Numbered from the stretch's first letter, positions 1 to 8,464 are shown. The stretch: DNA of 64,000 bases from Sulfurimonas sp. UBA2011 (GCA_002335055.1 DDCH01000010.1:47848-111847), one strand, 5' to 3'. Notes: a model not told the origin generated them from the sequence alone. Numbers and translations are program-made.

Positions 1-1
1 C

Positions 2-1828
2 TCACATTCTCAAACATTAGCAATCACTACTATGGTTCCAAACTCACTAGGGCCAGCAGAACTTATACTCCATTATGGAACAGATGAACAAAAAGAGCAT
101 TATTTACCACGTTTAGCTGATGGAAGAGAGATTCCATGTTTTGCACTGACAGAACCATTAGCAGGGAGTGATGCCACTTCTATCTCATCATATGGAGAAG
201 TCTTTGAAGAGAATGGAGAGATATTTATACGACTTAATTTTAACAAGCGTTATATCACTCTAGGTTCTATCGCAACAGTAATAGGTTTGGCATTTGTTTT
301 ATCTGATCCAGATGAACTGCTTGGTAGAGGTAAAGACTTGGGTATTACTTGTGCTTTAGTTGATTCTAGTCTTGATGGTGTAGTGCAAGGTAAACGTCAT
401 GACCCGCTAGGTATACCTTTTATCAATTCACCTATTAGTGGTAAAGATGTTCTTATAAAATTAGATTCTATTATTGGCGGTGAACGTGGTATATCTGAGG
501 GCTGGATGATGTTGATGGAATCCTTGTCAGTTGGGCGAGGTATATCACTTCCCTCTACAAGTACGGGAGGAGTGAAACTCTCAGCTGCCGTGGCCGGTTC
601 CTACTCAAGTGTTCGTGAACAGTTTGGTCTGTCAATATCAAAATTTGAGGGGATTGAAGAGGTACTTGCACGTTTAGCAGCAAATACATATATGTTAGAT
701 GCCGCTCGTATCTTTACTTTAGGAGCAATTGACTCTGGAAAAAAACCAGCAGTTATTAATGCTGTTATGAAGTACCACTCCACTGAAATCTTTAGACGGT
801 CTATAAATGATGCTATGGATATTGTCGGTGGTGCGGGTATATCACTTGGAGAGAAAAACTTACTCGGTCATGCTTATATGGGAGCACCTATTGGCATTAC
901 TGTTGAGGGTGCAAATATCATGACACGTACTCTTATACAGTTTGGTCAAGGTGTTATACGTTGTCACCCTTTTGCATACACAGAGATAGAAGCACTTGAA
1001 TCGGGAGATGTTAGTGCTTTTGATAAAGCTTTTTTCTCTCATATAGGTTTTTCTTTAAAAAATATGCTTAAAATGACTCTACTGAGCCTAAGTCGAGGGT
1101 ACATATATACTCCAGAATTAGAAGGTGTTGCACGGTACTATGAGCGAAAGATTATATGGAGTAGTGCAACATTCGCTTTTATGACTGATTTACTTATGGC
1201 TTATTATGGTGGTGGTTTAAAACAACAGGAAAAAATTACAGCACGTTTTGGAGATATTCTCTCAGCTATGTATCTTCTAAGTGCAACACTGCGACGATAT
1301 AAGGCTGAAAATAGTGAAGATGATGACTTTATCAGATATATTGGAGATGAACAACTTCGTATTATAAACAATGCTTTTAATGAAATAGCAGCAAATATTT
1401 TTAAAAAAGGGATATTAAAAATTCTCTTTACACCTTTTAAATACTACATGAGACTCAACTCAATGAGTCGTGAGGTAGATGATAGCTTGTCTAAAAAACT
1501 ATCAGATAGTATAAGTACTAATACTGCACTAAGAGATAAGTTAGTTGATGGAATTTATCACTCTAGTACCTATAAAAATATACAAGAGGCTTTCATCTTA
1601 CATGAAAAAGTAGCCCCTAGTATGAAAAAAATCAAATTAGCCATAAGAAAGAAACAACTCCCTAAGCAAAAAATATATACACTTCTTGAAGAAGCTCTTA
1701 GATTAGCGATAATTACTCTGGAAGAAAAAGAGGCTCTACTAAAAGCTAAAACTCTTCAAGAGAGTGTAGTTCAAGTAGATGCTTTTACACTTGAAGATTA
1801 TTGTTCAAGAAAGGTATCAGAGATATGA
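2..1828 (+). CDS. fadE: FadE-type acyl-CoA dehydrogenase, 5' end outside window
   Basis: This gene encodes the C-terminal three quarters of a FadE-type acyl-CoA dehydrogenase, which oxidises fatty acyl-CoA to trans-2-enoyl-CoA with FAD. The frame is open to the left edge: the codons before the first ATG (position 32) continue the family pattern that leads into MVPNSLGP, so the true start lies upstream. Visible marks are the flavin-site segment FALTEPLAGSDAT, the acyl-CoA dehydrogenase core with VGGAGI, and TVEGANIMTR, which carries the likely catalytic Glu. The last third resembles the C-terminal extension (DUF1974) of E. coli FadE. The stop overlaps the next gene in ATGA, so the two are probably translationally coupled. 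Beta-oxidation genes are not typical of autotrophic Campylobacterota, and no other beta-oxidation gene is visible here, so the physiological substrate is uncertain. Confidence 0.88.
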   Translation, partial: SHSQTLAITTMVPNSLGPAELILHYGTDEQKEHYLPRLADGREIPCFALTEPLAGSDATSISSYGEVFEENGEIFIRLNFNKRYITLGSIATVIGLAFVLSDPDELLGRGKDLGITCALVDSSLDGVVQGKRHDPLGIPFINSPISGKDVLIKLDSIIGGERGISEGWMMLMESLSVGRGISLPSTSTGGVKLSAAVAGSYSSVREQFGLSISKFEGIEEVLARLAANTYMLDAARIFTLGAIDSGKKPAVINAVMKYHSTEIFRRSINDAMDIVGGAGISLGEKNLLGHAYMGAPIGITVEGANIMTRTLIQFGQGVIRCHPFAYTEIEALESGDVSAFDKAFFSHIGFSLKNMLKMTLLSLSRGYIYTPELEGVARYYERKIIWSSATFAFMTDLLMAYYGGGLKQQEKITARFGDILSAMYLLSATLRRYKAENSEDDDFIRYIGDEQLRIINNAFNEIAANIFKKGILKILFTPFKYYMRLNSMSREVDDSLSKKLSDSISTNTALRDKLVDGIYHSSTYKNIQEAFILHEKVAPSMKKIKLAIRKKQLPKQKIYTLLEEALRLAIITLEEKEALLKAKTLQESVVQVDAFTLEDYCSRKVSEI

Positions 1829-3960
1829 GAGATAGACTGTATGATGCATCCCAATTTGTTTTTTCTCTTGTAGAGAAAGCTATGGCCAACTCTATAACAT
1901 TTAGTGGAGAGGAAAATTTAAATAAAAAACTACCAACACTTTTTGTAGCAAATCATTTTACACGAATGGAGACATTTCTACTTCCCTATGTCTTATATAA
2001 AAAACTAAACTTCCAGGTTCGCTCACTTGCAGATCACTCGATCTTTAAAGGAGTTTTAGGTGAGTACTTATCAGCAGTTGGTACAGTGTCTACAAAAGAT
2101 AAGGACAGAAACGAGAAGATATTGGGTGATTTACTGACAGGTCGTATATCTTGGATGATATATCCGGAAGGGTCGATGATAAAGAGTAAGAAGGTTTTAC
2201 TCTCAAAAGATACATTTGTTACAGAAGATGAAACTGGTTTACATGATATATTTACCGGAGCAGCAGTTGTAGCCCTAAAGAGCGAGATGTTAAAAACTAA
2301 ATATCTAGAGTTACAAAATGAATGTGATATAAAGAGTATCAAAGAGTTTAAAGATAAATACTTTTTAGATGATACGGAAAATATCTCTTACTACAATACA
2401 CATATAGTACCTGTTACTATCTCGTATACACCAATAGGTAAGGGTGCAAACAACCTTGCTGAATTTGCATATAAGTATATAGATGATATCTCTGATGATT
2501 TGAATGAAGAGATTGATATAGAGAGTAATCTACTCCTAAATTCTCAATTACATATTCATTTCTCAAAAGCTATTGATGTAAAGGCATATTTACTAAAAAG
2601 TAAAAGAGAATTACAAAGACTAAATATTGAAATAGATGATGTTAATCTCATTGAGAAAATGAAAGTGCCTTTTATCAACTTAATGATGGATGAGGTTTAT
2701 AAAAATATACTCATAACATTTGAGCATGTTTTTGCTTTGTCTTTGGAATACTTAGAAGCTAGAGTATTTACACTAGATGAATTAAAGAGACGGATTTACC
2801 TTATATCCAGAGAACTCAAAAAATCAGCTACTTACAATGTTAGTATGGCTTTACATGCAAATATATATACTCTTTTAAATGATGAACCGTATAAGCTTTT
2901 TGATGAGGTATTTGTCTTAAGCCTTGGAGAAAACATTTTAGAAAAAGTAGATAAAAACACATATAGGGTTAATATAGTAAATTTTAAAAATGAGTATACA
3001 TTTAATACTATCAGAGTTAAAAATATATTGAGAGTTCTTATAAATGAGACTATGATATTAGAAGAACTACATATGACAATAAAACGCCAAATAAATAAAG
3101 ATTTAGCTGCAGTCAATAAAGAGGTTTTTTATACTATTTTTAACCGTGATAAAAAAGAGTTTAAATATGATTATAATCAATTTTACTCAGTATTTGACTC
3201 TAAACCTAAAGAGGTTGGAGAACCATTTATACTTTATAATGAGAATAATAGTATTGGTTGTGTAATCTCCCATGGTTATAAATCTGGTCCAAAAGAGATA
3301 GCACCCTTAGCTCAGTATCTATTTGAACAAGGTATTAATGTATATGCAGTAAGACTTAAAGGTCATGGAACGATGCCTGAGGACTTAAGGGATGTGACAT
3401 ATAAAGACTGGTATAACTCTTTTGATGTTGGTTATGCTGCACTTCGGGGAGTGAGTGAGAAATTATATCTATGTGGTTTTTCAACAGGAGGTTTACTAGC
3501 ACTTCTTAAAGCATCGAATGTTCAAGATACAGTTGATGGTATTATCTGCATAAACAGTGCATTATCTCTTCAAGATATACGTGTAAAGTATATAGTACCA
3601 ACACTAAACATCTTAAACAACTTTTTATCTATGTTTAATGCTGATATGGATACCTATGAAAGTGAACCAGAACATCCGGATATAAATTATAAAAAGCATT
3701 ATTTGACTTCTATAGGTGAATTAAAAGAGTTGATTGATGTAGTGAATGAGAGGTTGCGATTTGTAACAGAACCGACTTTTATTATTCAAGGAGACAAAGA
3801 CCCTATTGTTAATCCCCAAAGTGCAGACCTAATTTACGACAGTATAGCTTCACAAAAAAAAGAGAAGTATATCTTGCATAGCGATAAGCATGTTATAACA
3901 TTAGAAGAAGATACCAGAGAAGTTTTTTTTGAGAAGATAGTTGCATTTATTAAAGTTTAG
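1825..3960 (+). CDS. PlsC-like acyltransferase fused to alpha/beta hydrolase
   Basis: The predicted 711-residue protein joins two lipid-active domains. Near residue 43 is NHFTRME, a variant of the glycerolphosphate acyltransferase HX4D motif in which Glu stands in for Asp. Near residue 110 is YPEGSM, matching acyltransferase motif III. A long linker of about 300 residues follows. The C-terminal 230 residues form a serine hydrolase of the monoacylglycerol lipase/carboxylesterase kind: the nucleophile elbow is GFSTGG, the acid lies in QGDKDPIV, and the His in SDKHVIT. I chose the ATG at 1825 because it overlaps the upstream stop (ATGA) and has an AAGG a few bases upstream; a TTG at 1801 would add eight residues. 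Coupling to fadE suggests a role in acyl-chain remodelling or fatty acid salvage. The substrate is unknown. Confidence 0.78.
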   Translation: MRDRLYDASQFVFSLVEKAMANSITFSGEENLNKKLPTLFVANHFTRMETFLLPYVLYKKLNFQVRSLADHSIFKGVLGEYLSAVGTVSTKDKDRNEKILGDLLTGRISWMIYPEGSMIKSKKVLLSKDTFVTEDETGLHDIFTGAAVVALKSEMLKTKYLELQNECDIKSIKEFKDKYFLDDTENISYYNTHIVPVTISYTPIGKGANNLAEFAYKYIDDISDDLNEEIDIESNLLLNSQLHIHFSKAIDVKAYLLKSKRELQRLNIEIDDVNLIEKMKVPFINLMMDEVYKNILITFEHVFALSLEYLEARVFTLDELKRRIYLISRELKKSATYNVSMALHANIYTLLNDEPYKLFDEVFVLSLGENILEKVDKNTYRVNIVNFKNEYTFNTIRVKNILRVLINETMILEELHMTIKRQINKDLAAVNKEVFYTIFNRDKKEFKYDYNQFYSVFDSKPKEVGEPFILYNENNSIGCVISHGYKSGPKEIAPLAQYLFEQGINVYAVRLKGHGTMPEDLRDVTYKDWYNSFDVGYAALRGVSEKLYLCGFSTGGLLALLKASNVQDTVDGIICINSALSLQDIRVKYIVPTLNILNNFLSMFNADMDTYESEPEHPDINYKKHYLTSIGELKELIDVVNERLRFVTEPTFIIQGDKDPIVNPQSADLIYDSIASQKKEKYILHSDKHVITLEEDTREVFFEKIVAFIKV

Positions 3961-3978
3961 ATATGCTTTTCTTGGTTA

Positions 3979-3997
3979 ATTGATATCTATTATCAAT
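3979..3997. promoter_or_regulatory. Fur-like operator 1
   Basis: A perfect 7-base inverted repeat, ATTGATA and TATCAAT, is separated by five bases. Against the 7-1-7 Fur consensus (TGATAAT-N-ATTATCA) it differs at two positions. It lies about 70 bases before a short reading frame with a strong ribosome site and pairs with a second similar site. Fur or a Fur paralogue is the likely binder, by similarity only. Confidence 0.5.
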
Positions 3998-4033
3998 GTA
4001 AACCTTTTTTTCAGGCAAGAACTATTATAATAC

Positions 4034-4048
4034 TGATAACAAATATCA
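4034..4048. promoter_or_regulatory. Fur-like operator 2
   Basis: TGATA and TATCA are separated by five bases. This is the same core as the site 50 bases upstream, with about two mismatches to the Fur consensus. It ends just before the AAGGAGG ribosome site of the 18-codon frame, a position suited to repression. Two matching sites in one short gap make chance less likely. Confidence 0.45.
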
Positions 4049-4065
4049 ATTAAGGAGGAAAAACT

Positions 4066-4122
4066 ATGTTTGAGTTAAACAAGAAAAAAAATATAAGCAA
4101 GTTTACCGGTCGAGCTTGTTAG
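4066..4122 (+). CDS. 18-residue peptide or leader with strong RBS
   Basis: A reading frame of 18 codons starts at an ATG seven bases after a perfect AAGGAGG. The product is rich in Lys and ends in Gly-Arg-Ala-Cys. I do not recognise it. It follows two Fur-like operators, so it may be an iron-regulated peptide, a leader, or the first codons of a decayed gene. The last option fits the 225 bases after it, which hold only short frames and look degenerate. The strength of the ribosome site is the only evidence for translation. Confidence 0.35.
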   Translation: MFELNKKKNISKFTGRAC

Positions 4123-4347
4123 TCTCTTTAGTAAATCTAGATTTTCTCAAGGAAGGAAATGCTTATAGTTCAAGATTAAAAATCAATAGATATGAAGATA
4201 CTTAAATAATGAGTATGGTACGAATCTATAAATCCCATGAAGAGTACAGTTTGGCATATTTTGTACTGGGCTTATAGAGACAAACTAAAACAAGAGAAAA
4301 GCTACATATTCTCCTGAACACTAAATCTTAAAATTTCAATTCAATAG
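4123..4347. other. gap with no supportable gene
   Basis: This stretch holds no convincing gene. The longest frame that starts with ATG (4209-4277, 22 codons) has no clear ribosome site and matches nothing I know. Stops occur in all forward frames. Together with the short frame before it, it could be the remains of an iron-regulated gene or an untranslated RNA ending at the terminator at 4348. Confidence 0.4.
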
Positions 4348-4378
4348 ACCCCTATACCATACATTATATGGGTTTTTT
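4348..4378 (+). terminator. Rho-independent terminator
   Basis: An ACCC-C-TATA arm and a TATA-T-GGGT arm form a hairpin around an eight-base loop, followed by six T. It ends the transcript of the Fur-boxed segment just before surE, so surE needs its own promoter. Confidence 0.65.
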
Positions 4379-4398
4379 CCTCTTTTTTTAGAAACTTT

Positions 4399-4407
4399 TG
4401 CTAAAAT
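4399..4407 (+). promoter_or_regulatory. extended -10 of surE
   Basis: TGC-TAAAAT forms an extended -10 ending seven bases before the surE ATG. Transcription would start at or next to the start codon, which predicts a leaderless or nearly leaderless mRNA. No Shine-Dalgarno sequence is visible between this element and the ATG. Confidence 0.45.
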
Positions 4408-4413
4408 CACCTT

Positions 4414-5196
4414 ATGAATAAAAAATATAAAATATTGATAACAAATGATGATGGTTATGAAGCAAATGGACTTCTCTGTTTAGTTGATGCCCTTCGTGAA
4501 CTTGAAGATATCGAAGTAACTGTTGTTGCCCCTGCAAATGAAAAGTCTGCATGTGGGCACTCTCTTACTCTTACTAGACCTCTGCGTTTTATATGTGTGG
4601 AAGATGATTTTTATAAACTTGAAGATGGGACACCTACAGACTGTGTATACCTCTCTTTGAGTACCATGTTTGAAAATGAGAAACCTGACTTAGTGGTAAG
4701 TGGTATAAATCGCGGCTCAAACATGGGTGAGGATATAACATACTCCGGCACTGCTGCTGGAGCTATGGAAGGTGTTTTACACGATGTTCCAGCTATCGCT
4801 ATAAGCCAAGTTATGGATTTTAGTGATCCAAGTGGAGACTTTAGACTTGCACAAAAAACGATAAAAAAACTTGTGAGTAAAATAAGAGAAGGCTCCTTCC
4901 CACTCCCTGCTCGCCAGTTCTTAAATATAAACATCCCTTCAAACAAACAAGAAGCTGAGATAAAAGTAACCTATGCGGGTTATAGACACTATGCAAATGA
5001 TTCACACCTTCACCGTAATCCTAGAGGAGAAGAGTTTCACTGGTTGGGTCTGCACCCTTTAGACTTTTCATCTCGTGAGGGTAAAACTGGTATGACTGAT
5101 TTTGATGCCATAGAGTCCGGGTATATTTCTATTACACCTATAATGCTTGATTTATCTGCTTATAAATCTATGAAAGCATTAGAAGAATGGCTTTAA
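4414..5196 (+). CDS. surE: 5'-nucleotidase SurE
   Basis: SurE is a metal-dependent 5'/3'-nucleotidase that dephosphorylates nucleoside monophosphates and short polyphosphate in the cytoplasm. The 260-residue product has the usual length. It starts with the metal-binding Asp pair in TNDDGYEA and has the conserved SGINRGSNMGEDITYSGTA block that supplies the Asn ligand and phosphate loop. The gene opens a tight run with the ThiF-family gene that starts at the next base. No ribosome site is seen, and the -10 element lies directly before the ATG. Confidence 0.95.
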   Translation: MNKKYKILITNDDGYEANGLLCLVDALRELEDIEVTVVAPANEKSACGHSLTLTRPLRFICVEDDFYKLEDGTPTDCVYLSLSTMFENEKPDLVVSGINRGSNMGEDITYSGTAAGAMEGVLHDVPAIAISQVMDFSDPSGDFRLAQKTIKKLVSKIREGSFPLPARQFLNINIPSNKQEAEIKVTYAGYRHYANDSHLHRNPRGEEFHWLGLHPLDFSSREGKTGMTDFDAIESGYISITPIMLDLSAYKSMKALEEWL

Positions 5197-5841
5197 ATGG
5201 GGAAGTATGACCGCATAGAGCTTCTTCTAGGAGATGACTTCGCTAAACTAGAAAATGCGAATATCATTTTACTTGGTGTTGGTGGTGTTGGTTCTTTTTG
5301 TTTGGATTGCCTTTACCGTAGTGGTGTGAAAAATATAACTATCGTTGATTTTGATACCTATGATGCTAGTAATCAAAACCGCCAAATGTGGTCTGAATTA
5401 CATGAGGGTGAAGTTAAAGTAGAAGCACTTCAAAAGCATTATCCTGAAGTAAAAATCATAGAAAAACGTATAGATGAGCAGTGGATTTGGGACTTTGACT
5501 TTGAACCATATGACCTAGTTCTTGATGCGATAGATGATAGAAATGCTAAATTAGCACTTGCGCAGAAGTGCTACAAAAAACTTATAAGCTCTTTTGGTGG
5601 GGCAAAACGGATGGACCCTACAAAAATAAAAGTAGATGATATTTGGAAAAGTTACGGTGATAGATTTGGTTCAAAGATAAGATACGAACTTAAAAAACGT
5701 GGTTTTAAAAAGAAGTATAAGGTTATATTTTCATCCGAAGAAGCAAATATAAAAGAAAAGGGCTCTTTTATGGGTGTGACTGCTGCGTTTGGTTTAACTA
5801 TGTGTGGTGAAGCGATGAAGAAAATTAGAGGTAAAAAATAG
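5197..5841 (+). CDS. ThiF/TcdA-family E1-like enzyme
   Basis: The protein is a ThiF/MoeB/HesA-type adenylating enzyme, closest in pattern to TcdA (CsdL), which cyclises N6-threonylcarbamoyladenosine in tRNA. The nucleotide-binding motif GVGGVGSFCLDCLYRSG is followed by the Asp and Asn-Arg-Gln of DFDTYDASNQNRQ. Near the C-terminus is VIFSSEEA, like the FSSE segment of TcdA. At 214 residues it is shorter than E. coli TcdA (about 268), as is common in this phylum. It starts on the base after the surE stop, so the two are co-transcribed. Assignment to the family is firm; the tRNA role is inferred. Confidence 0.82.
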   Translation: MGKYDRIELLLGDDFAKLENANIILLGVGGVGSFCLDCLYRSGVKNITIVDFDTYDASNQNRQMWSELHEGEVKVEALQKHYPEVKIIEKRIDEQWIWDFDFEPYDLVLDAIDDRNAKLALAQKCYKKLISSFGGAKRMDPTKIKVDDIWKSYGDRFGSKIRYELKKRGFKKKYKVIFSSEEANIKEKGSFMGVTAAFGLTMCGEAMKKIRGKK

Positions 5842-6222
5842 TTGTTGGATTTTATAGATACAGACTGGTTTAACATAGGTCTTGAGATAGTCTTTGTGAT
5901 ACTTATATCTTATGATGTAAAAAAATATTTTGAGACTCGTAAACGCCAGTATATTACAAACATAGTCCTAACACTTGGATTTGCTATTTGGACATTGTAT
6001 CCTTACTATACTTCTTATGTAGGATGGTTAGATGAGCAAAAGACAGTGATGATAAGTCACTGCTCAGAGACAGAAAACTCAAAGTTATGTAAATGTGTTG
6101 ATGAGGCTACTTTTAAAACTTATACACATGATGAGTATATGCTTATTGATAAAAATAGTACTGAGTATGGTGAGTGGTTAGATAAGACTAAAGAGGAGTG
6201 TTTAGATGAGTCATGGTTTTGA
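5842..6222 (+). CDS. small membrane protein with Cys-rich tail
   Basis: I do not recognise this 126-residue protein. Two hydrophobic segments (roughly residues 12-25 and 40-58) suggest a hairpin in the inner membrane. The tail that follows holds a Cys-X8-Cys-X-Cys cluster (HCSETENSKLCKCVDEATF), which would lie outside if the two segments both span the membrane. It begins with TTG directly after the upstream stop, so translation is probably coupled. It overlaps the next gene by 17 bases. Its place in the surE-tcdA run gives no clear clue to its job. Confidence 0.6.
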   Translation: MLDFIDTDWFNIGLEIVFVILISYDVKKYFETRKRQYITNIVLTLGFAIWTLYPYYTSYVGWLDEQKTVMISHCSETENSKLCKCVDEATFKTYTHDEYMLIDKNSTEYGEWLDKTKEECLDESWF

Positions 6223-6454
6223 TTTAAACTCACCTCTTGTGTGCGAGGGTATAATTGGTGATGGCTGTGGTGGTGGGCGTATCTTTTTTATAGAGGATGA
6301 GACTCTATTTGCTTACGAGCCTTTGAGTAAAACAAAAAAAGAACTTTTAAAGGGTCTTACAGATATTGTGGCTATAAGCAAAAAAGGCTGTATTATTACT
6401 CTAAACTTTGAAGATGACGTCCGTCTTTTTGATCTTTCATCTTTACAATCATAG
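6206..6454 (+). CDS. conserved-looking small hypothetical protein
   Basis: An 82-residue protein that overlaps the end of the upstream gene and probably closes the surE transcript. It has a Gly/Cys-rich segment (GIIGDGCGGGRIFFIEDE) and then a beta-rich stretch with SKKGCIITLNFEDDVRLFDL, which may be a small beta-propeller-like or barrel fragment. I know no function for it. Its 3' end overlaps a decayed histidine-kinase tail on the other strand. Confidence 0.5.
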   Translation: MSHGFDLNSPLVCEGIIGDGCGGGRIFFIEDETLFAYEPLSKTKKELLKGLTDIVAISKKGCIITLNFEDDVRLFDLSSLQS

Positions 6455-6590
6455 ATGCATGAAAAACATAAGAAAACTGACTACCTTTACCTAACTCGGA
6501 ATCGATATATAAATCAATATCGGACTTATCAATGATAGACTTCACTATACACACACCTATACCAAAACCACTTTTATAGCTATCTTCTAA
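6396..6590 (-). pseudogene. histidine kinase ATPase-domain remnant
   Basis: The minus strand here reads as the end of a sensor histidine kinase. The G2 ATP-lid motif GFGIGVCIVKSIIDKS is followed by LYIDSELGKGSQFSYVF, the standard end of a HATPase_c domain. The dimerisation domain, H-box, N-box and G1 box are all missing, and the sequence before it switches into a porin remnant. It is therefore a fragment joined to unrelated DNA by deletion. It overlaps the end of the plus-strand 82-residue gene. Confidence 0.7.
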
Positions 6591-6820
6591 ATGCTGCAAT
6601 AGGACCATTCGCTTTACCAGTATAATTGTCAGAATCTGCACCACCAATTTTGAACTATTCCATAATCTTTTTTATAATTAGCTTGAATAAAACCCCATAG
6701 TTTTGGTGCAACAAAATTAGGTTAATGCCCTTGTAGTGCTAACCAATCAGCTGTGTTTACTTGTGAACATGCCATAGGTAAAGCGAGTGCTGTTAGCTTC
6801 CCCTTTAAAGATAGTTTCAT
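6591..6820 (-). pseudogene. outer-membrane porin remnant (N-terminus)
   Basis: Reading down from the ATG at 6820, with a GGGGGA ribosome site, gives a signal peptide (MKLSLKGKLTALALPMA) and ADWLALQG. Codon 33 is TAA (6722-6724), where a Gln (CAA) would fit the porin pattern. The frame then continues PNFVAPKLWGFIQANYKKDYG, typical of phosphate-selective-type porins of this phylum. A later frame shift leads to GGADSDNYTGKANGP, and the gene is then lost at the junction with the histidine-kinase fragment. One nonsense codon, at least one frame shift and large deletions make it non-functional. Confidence 0.65.
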
Positions 6821-6917
6821 ATTTTCCCCCTATGAAATATTTTTGTAGTTTAAGACAAGAGTGAAAAGAAAGTGTAAAAGTATATTTTCATTTGTATTTG
6901 GCGGGCTTGATTAAGTC

Positions 6918-6926
6918 TGCTATAAT
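6918..6926 (+). promoter_or_regulatory. extended -10 promoter of greA
   Basis: TGC-TATAAT is a consensus extended -10 lying 30 bases before the greA ATG. No clear -35 is seen, which is normal for the main sigma factor in this phylum. It gives greA-argC its own promoter, separate from the decayed genes upstream. Confidence 0.6.
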
Positions 6927-6956
6927 TAGGCACTAATAAAATAAAAGAGAAAACAA

Positions 6957-7457
6957 ATGCAAAATGTAGAACCAATGACACTTTTCGGTTACGAAAAATT
7001 ACAAGCTGAAGTAAAAAACCTTAAAGAAGTACAACGTCCTCAATGTGTTAAAGACATAGAAGATGCACTAGAACATGGTGATTTAAAAGAAAATGCAGAG
7101 TACCATGCTGCAAAAGAGATGCAAAAAAATATTGATAATCGTTTAGGCGATCTTCAAGAGATTCTTGGAAAAGCACAGATAGTGAATCCAAAAGAACTTG
7201 AACATGCCAAAATCTCTTTTGGTTCTACAGTTGTTATGACTGATATGAACACTGAGGAAGAAGTGACTTATACTCTTGTTGGTGGATGTGAGTCAAATCC
7301 TGACAATGGGCTTATCTCTTTTAACTCTCCTCTTGCAAAACAACTTCTTGGAAAAGAGGAGGGTGATGAAGTGAAAGTTCGTCTTCCTGGTGGAGAAAAA
7401 GAGTTTGAAATTGAAGAAGTAAAATATGAAGAGACAGTTTACGAGTGTATGACATAA
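6957..7457 (+). CDS. greA: transcription elongation factor GreA
   Basis: GreA enters the RNA polymerase secondary channel and helps cleave backtracked RNA. The 166-residue product has the N-terminal coiled coil with the acidic tip region (ALEHGDLKENAEYHAAKE) and the C-terminal FKBP-like domain (ISFGSTVVMTD and NPDNGLISFNSPLAKQLLGKEEGDEV). Its stop overlaps the ATG of argC by one base (TAATG), so the two are co-transcribed. A second, more divergent GreA-like gene lies at 58119. Confidence 0.95.
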   Translation: MQNVEPMTLFGYEKLQAEVKNLKEVQRPQCVKDIEDALEHGDLKENAEYHAAKEMQKNIDNRLGDLQEILGKAQIVNPKELEHAKISFGSTVVMTDMNTEEEVTYTLVGGCESNPDNGLISFNSPLAKQLLGKEEGDEVKVRLPGGEKEFEIEEVKYEETVYECMT

Positions 7458-8464
7458 TGAGTAAAAAAATAAATGTAGGAATTATTGGTGTAAGTGGTTA
7501 TACAGGTTTAGAACTTGTGAAAATACTTATAAACCATCCTACATTTAAGCTAAGTTATGTGGCCAACTCCACTGGTGGTACGACTTTGGATGAACTTCAT
7601 CCATCTCTTAGCAGTGTTTGTGAACTGCAAGTTGAAAAAGCTGATGTAGATAAATGTGCTTCTACATGTGCACTTGTCTTTTTAGCAGTGCCCCATAAAA
7701 CAGCTATGGCATTTGTAAAACCATTTATGAAACTCGGTACAAAAATAGTCGACTTTTCAGCTGATTATAGACTTACGCAAGAGCTTTATGAAGAGTATTA
7801 CTGTCCGCACACAGATAAAGAAAACCTAGAGAATGTTGTGTATGGTCTTCCTGAAATGTTTCGTGAGCAGATAAAAAAAGCTTCTCTAGTGGCTAATCCA
7901 GGATGTTTTCCAACTTCTGCAATACTTGGGTTACTTCCTTTTTTAGAGAAACGTGTAGCAGGTACTCCTGTTATCATAGATGCGAAAACAGGAGTGAGTG
8001 GTGCTGGAAAAAAGCTAAATGAAGTAACACATTTTGTTAATGTAAATGATAACCTTTTTGCTTACAATCCTTTCTTTCACAGACATGCTCCCGAGATAGC
8101 ACAAAAGCTAGGAATAGACTTTGACGAGGTAAATTTTGTACCACATTTAGTTCCACTTACTCGTGGAATGCTCTCATCTATTTATATCCAAACACAGGGT
8201 TCTTTTGATGCAGAGGAAGTTTTAAGAGAGTATTATAAAGATGAGCCTTATGTAAGAGTAAGTAAAAATCCTGTTGATATGAAAAATACAGCAGGAACAA
8301 ATTTTTGTGATATTTATGTAAAACAAAAAGGAAACCTTCTTTTTATCTCAAGTAGCATAGATAATCTTCTTCGTGGTTCATCATCTCAAGCACTTGCAAA
8401 TGCAAACCTTATGATGGGGCTTGATGAAAACACAGGTATCCCTAACATAGCATATGTCCCATAA
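7457..8464 (+). CDS. argC: N-acetyl-gamma-glutamyl-phosphate reductase
   Basis: ArgC reduces N-acetylglutamyl-5-phosphate with NADPH in arginine synthesis. The protein has the N-terminal dinucleotide fold (VGIIGVSGYTGLELVK) and the active-site Cys in NPGCFPTSA near residue 149. HLVPLTRGM and the C-terminal region also fit the family. I prefer the ATG at 7457, which overlaps the greA stop and gives 335 residues with the glycine-rich motif at the proper distance. The ATG at 7445 would add four unlikely residues. The 3' end overlaps the following phosphoesterase gene by 11 bases. Confidence 0.95.
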   Translation: MSKKINVGIIGVSGYTGLELVKILINHPTFKLSYVANSTGGTTLDELHPSLSSVCELQVEKADVDKCASTCALVFLAVPHKTAMAFVKPFMKLGTKIVDFSADYRLTQELYEEYYCPHTDKENLENVVYGLPEMFREQIKKASLVANPGCFPTSAILGLLPFLEKRVAGTPVIIDAKTGVSGAGKKLNEVTHFVNVNDNLFAYNPFFHRHAPEIAQKLGIDFDEVNFVPHLVPLTRGMLSSIYIQTQGSFDAEEVLREYYKDEPYVRVSKNPVDMKNTAGTNFCDIYVKQKGNLLFISSSIDNLLRGSSSQALANANLMMGLDENTGIPNIAYVP

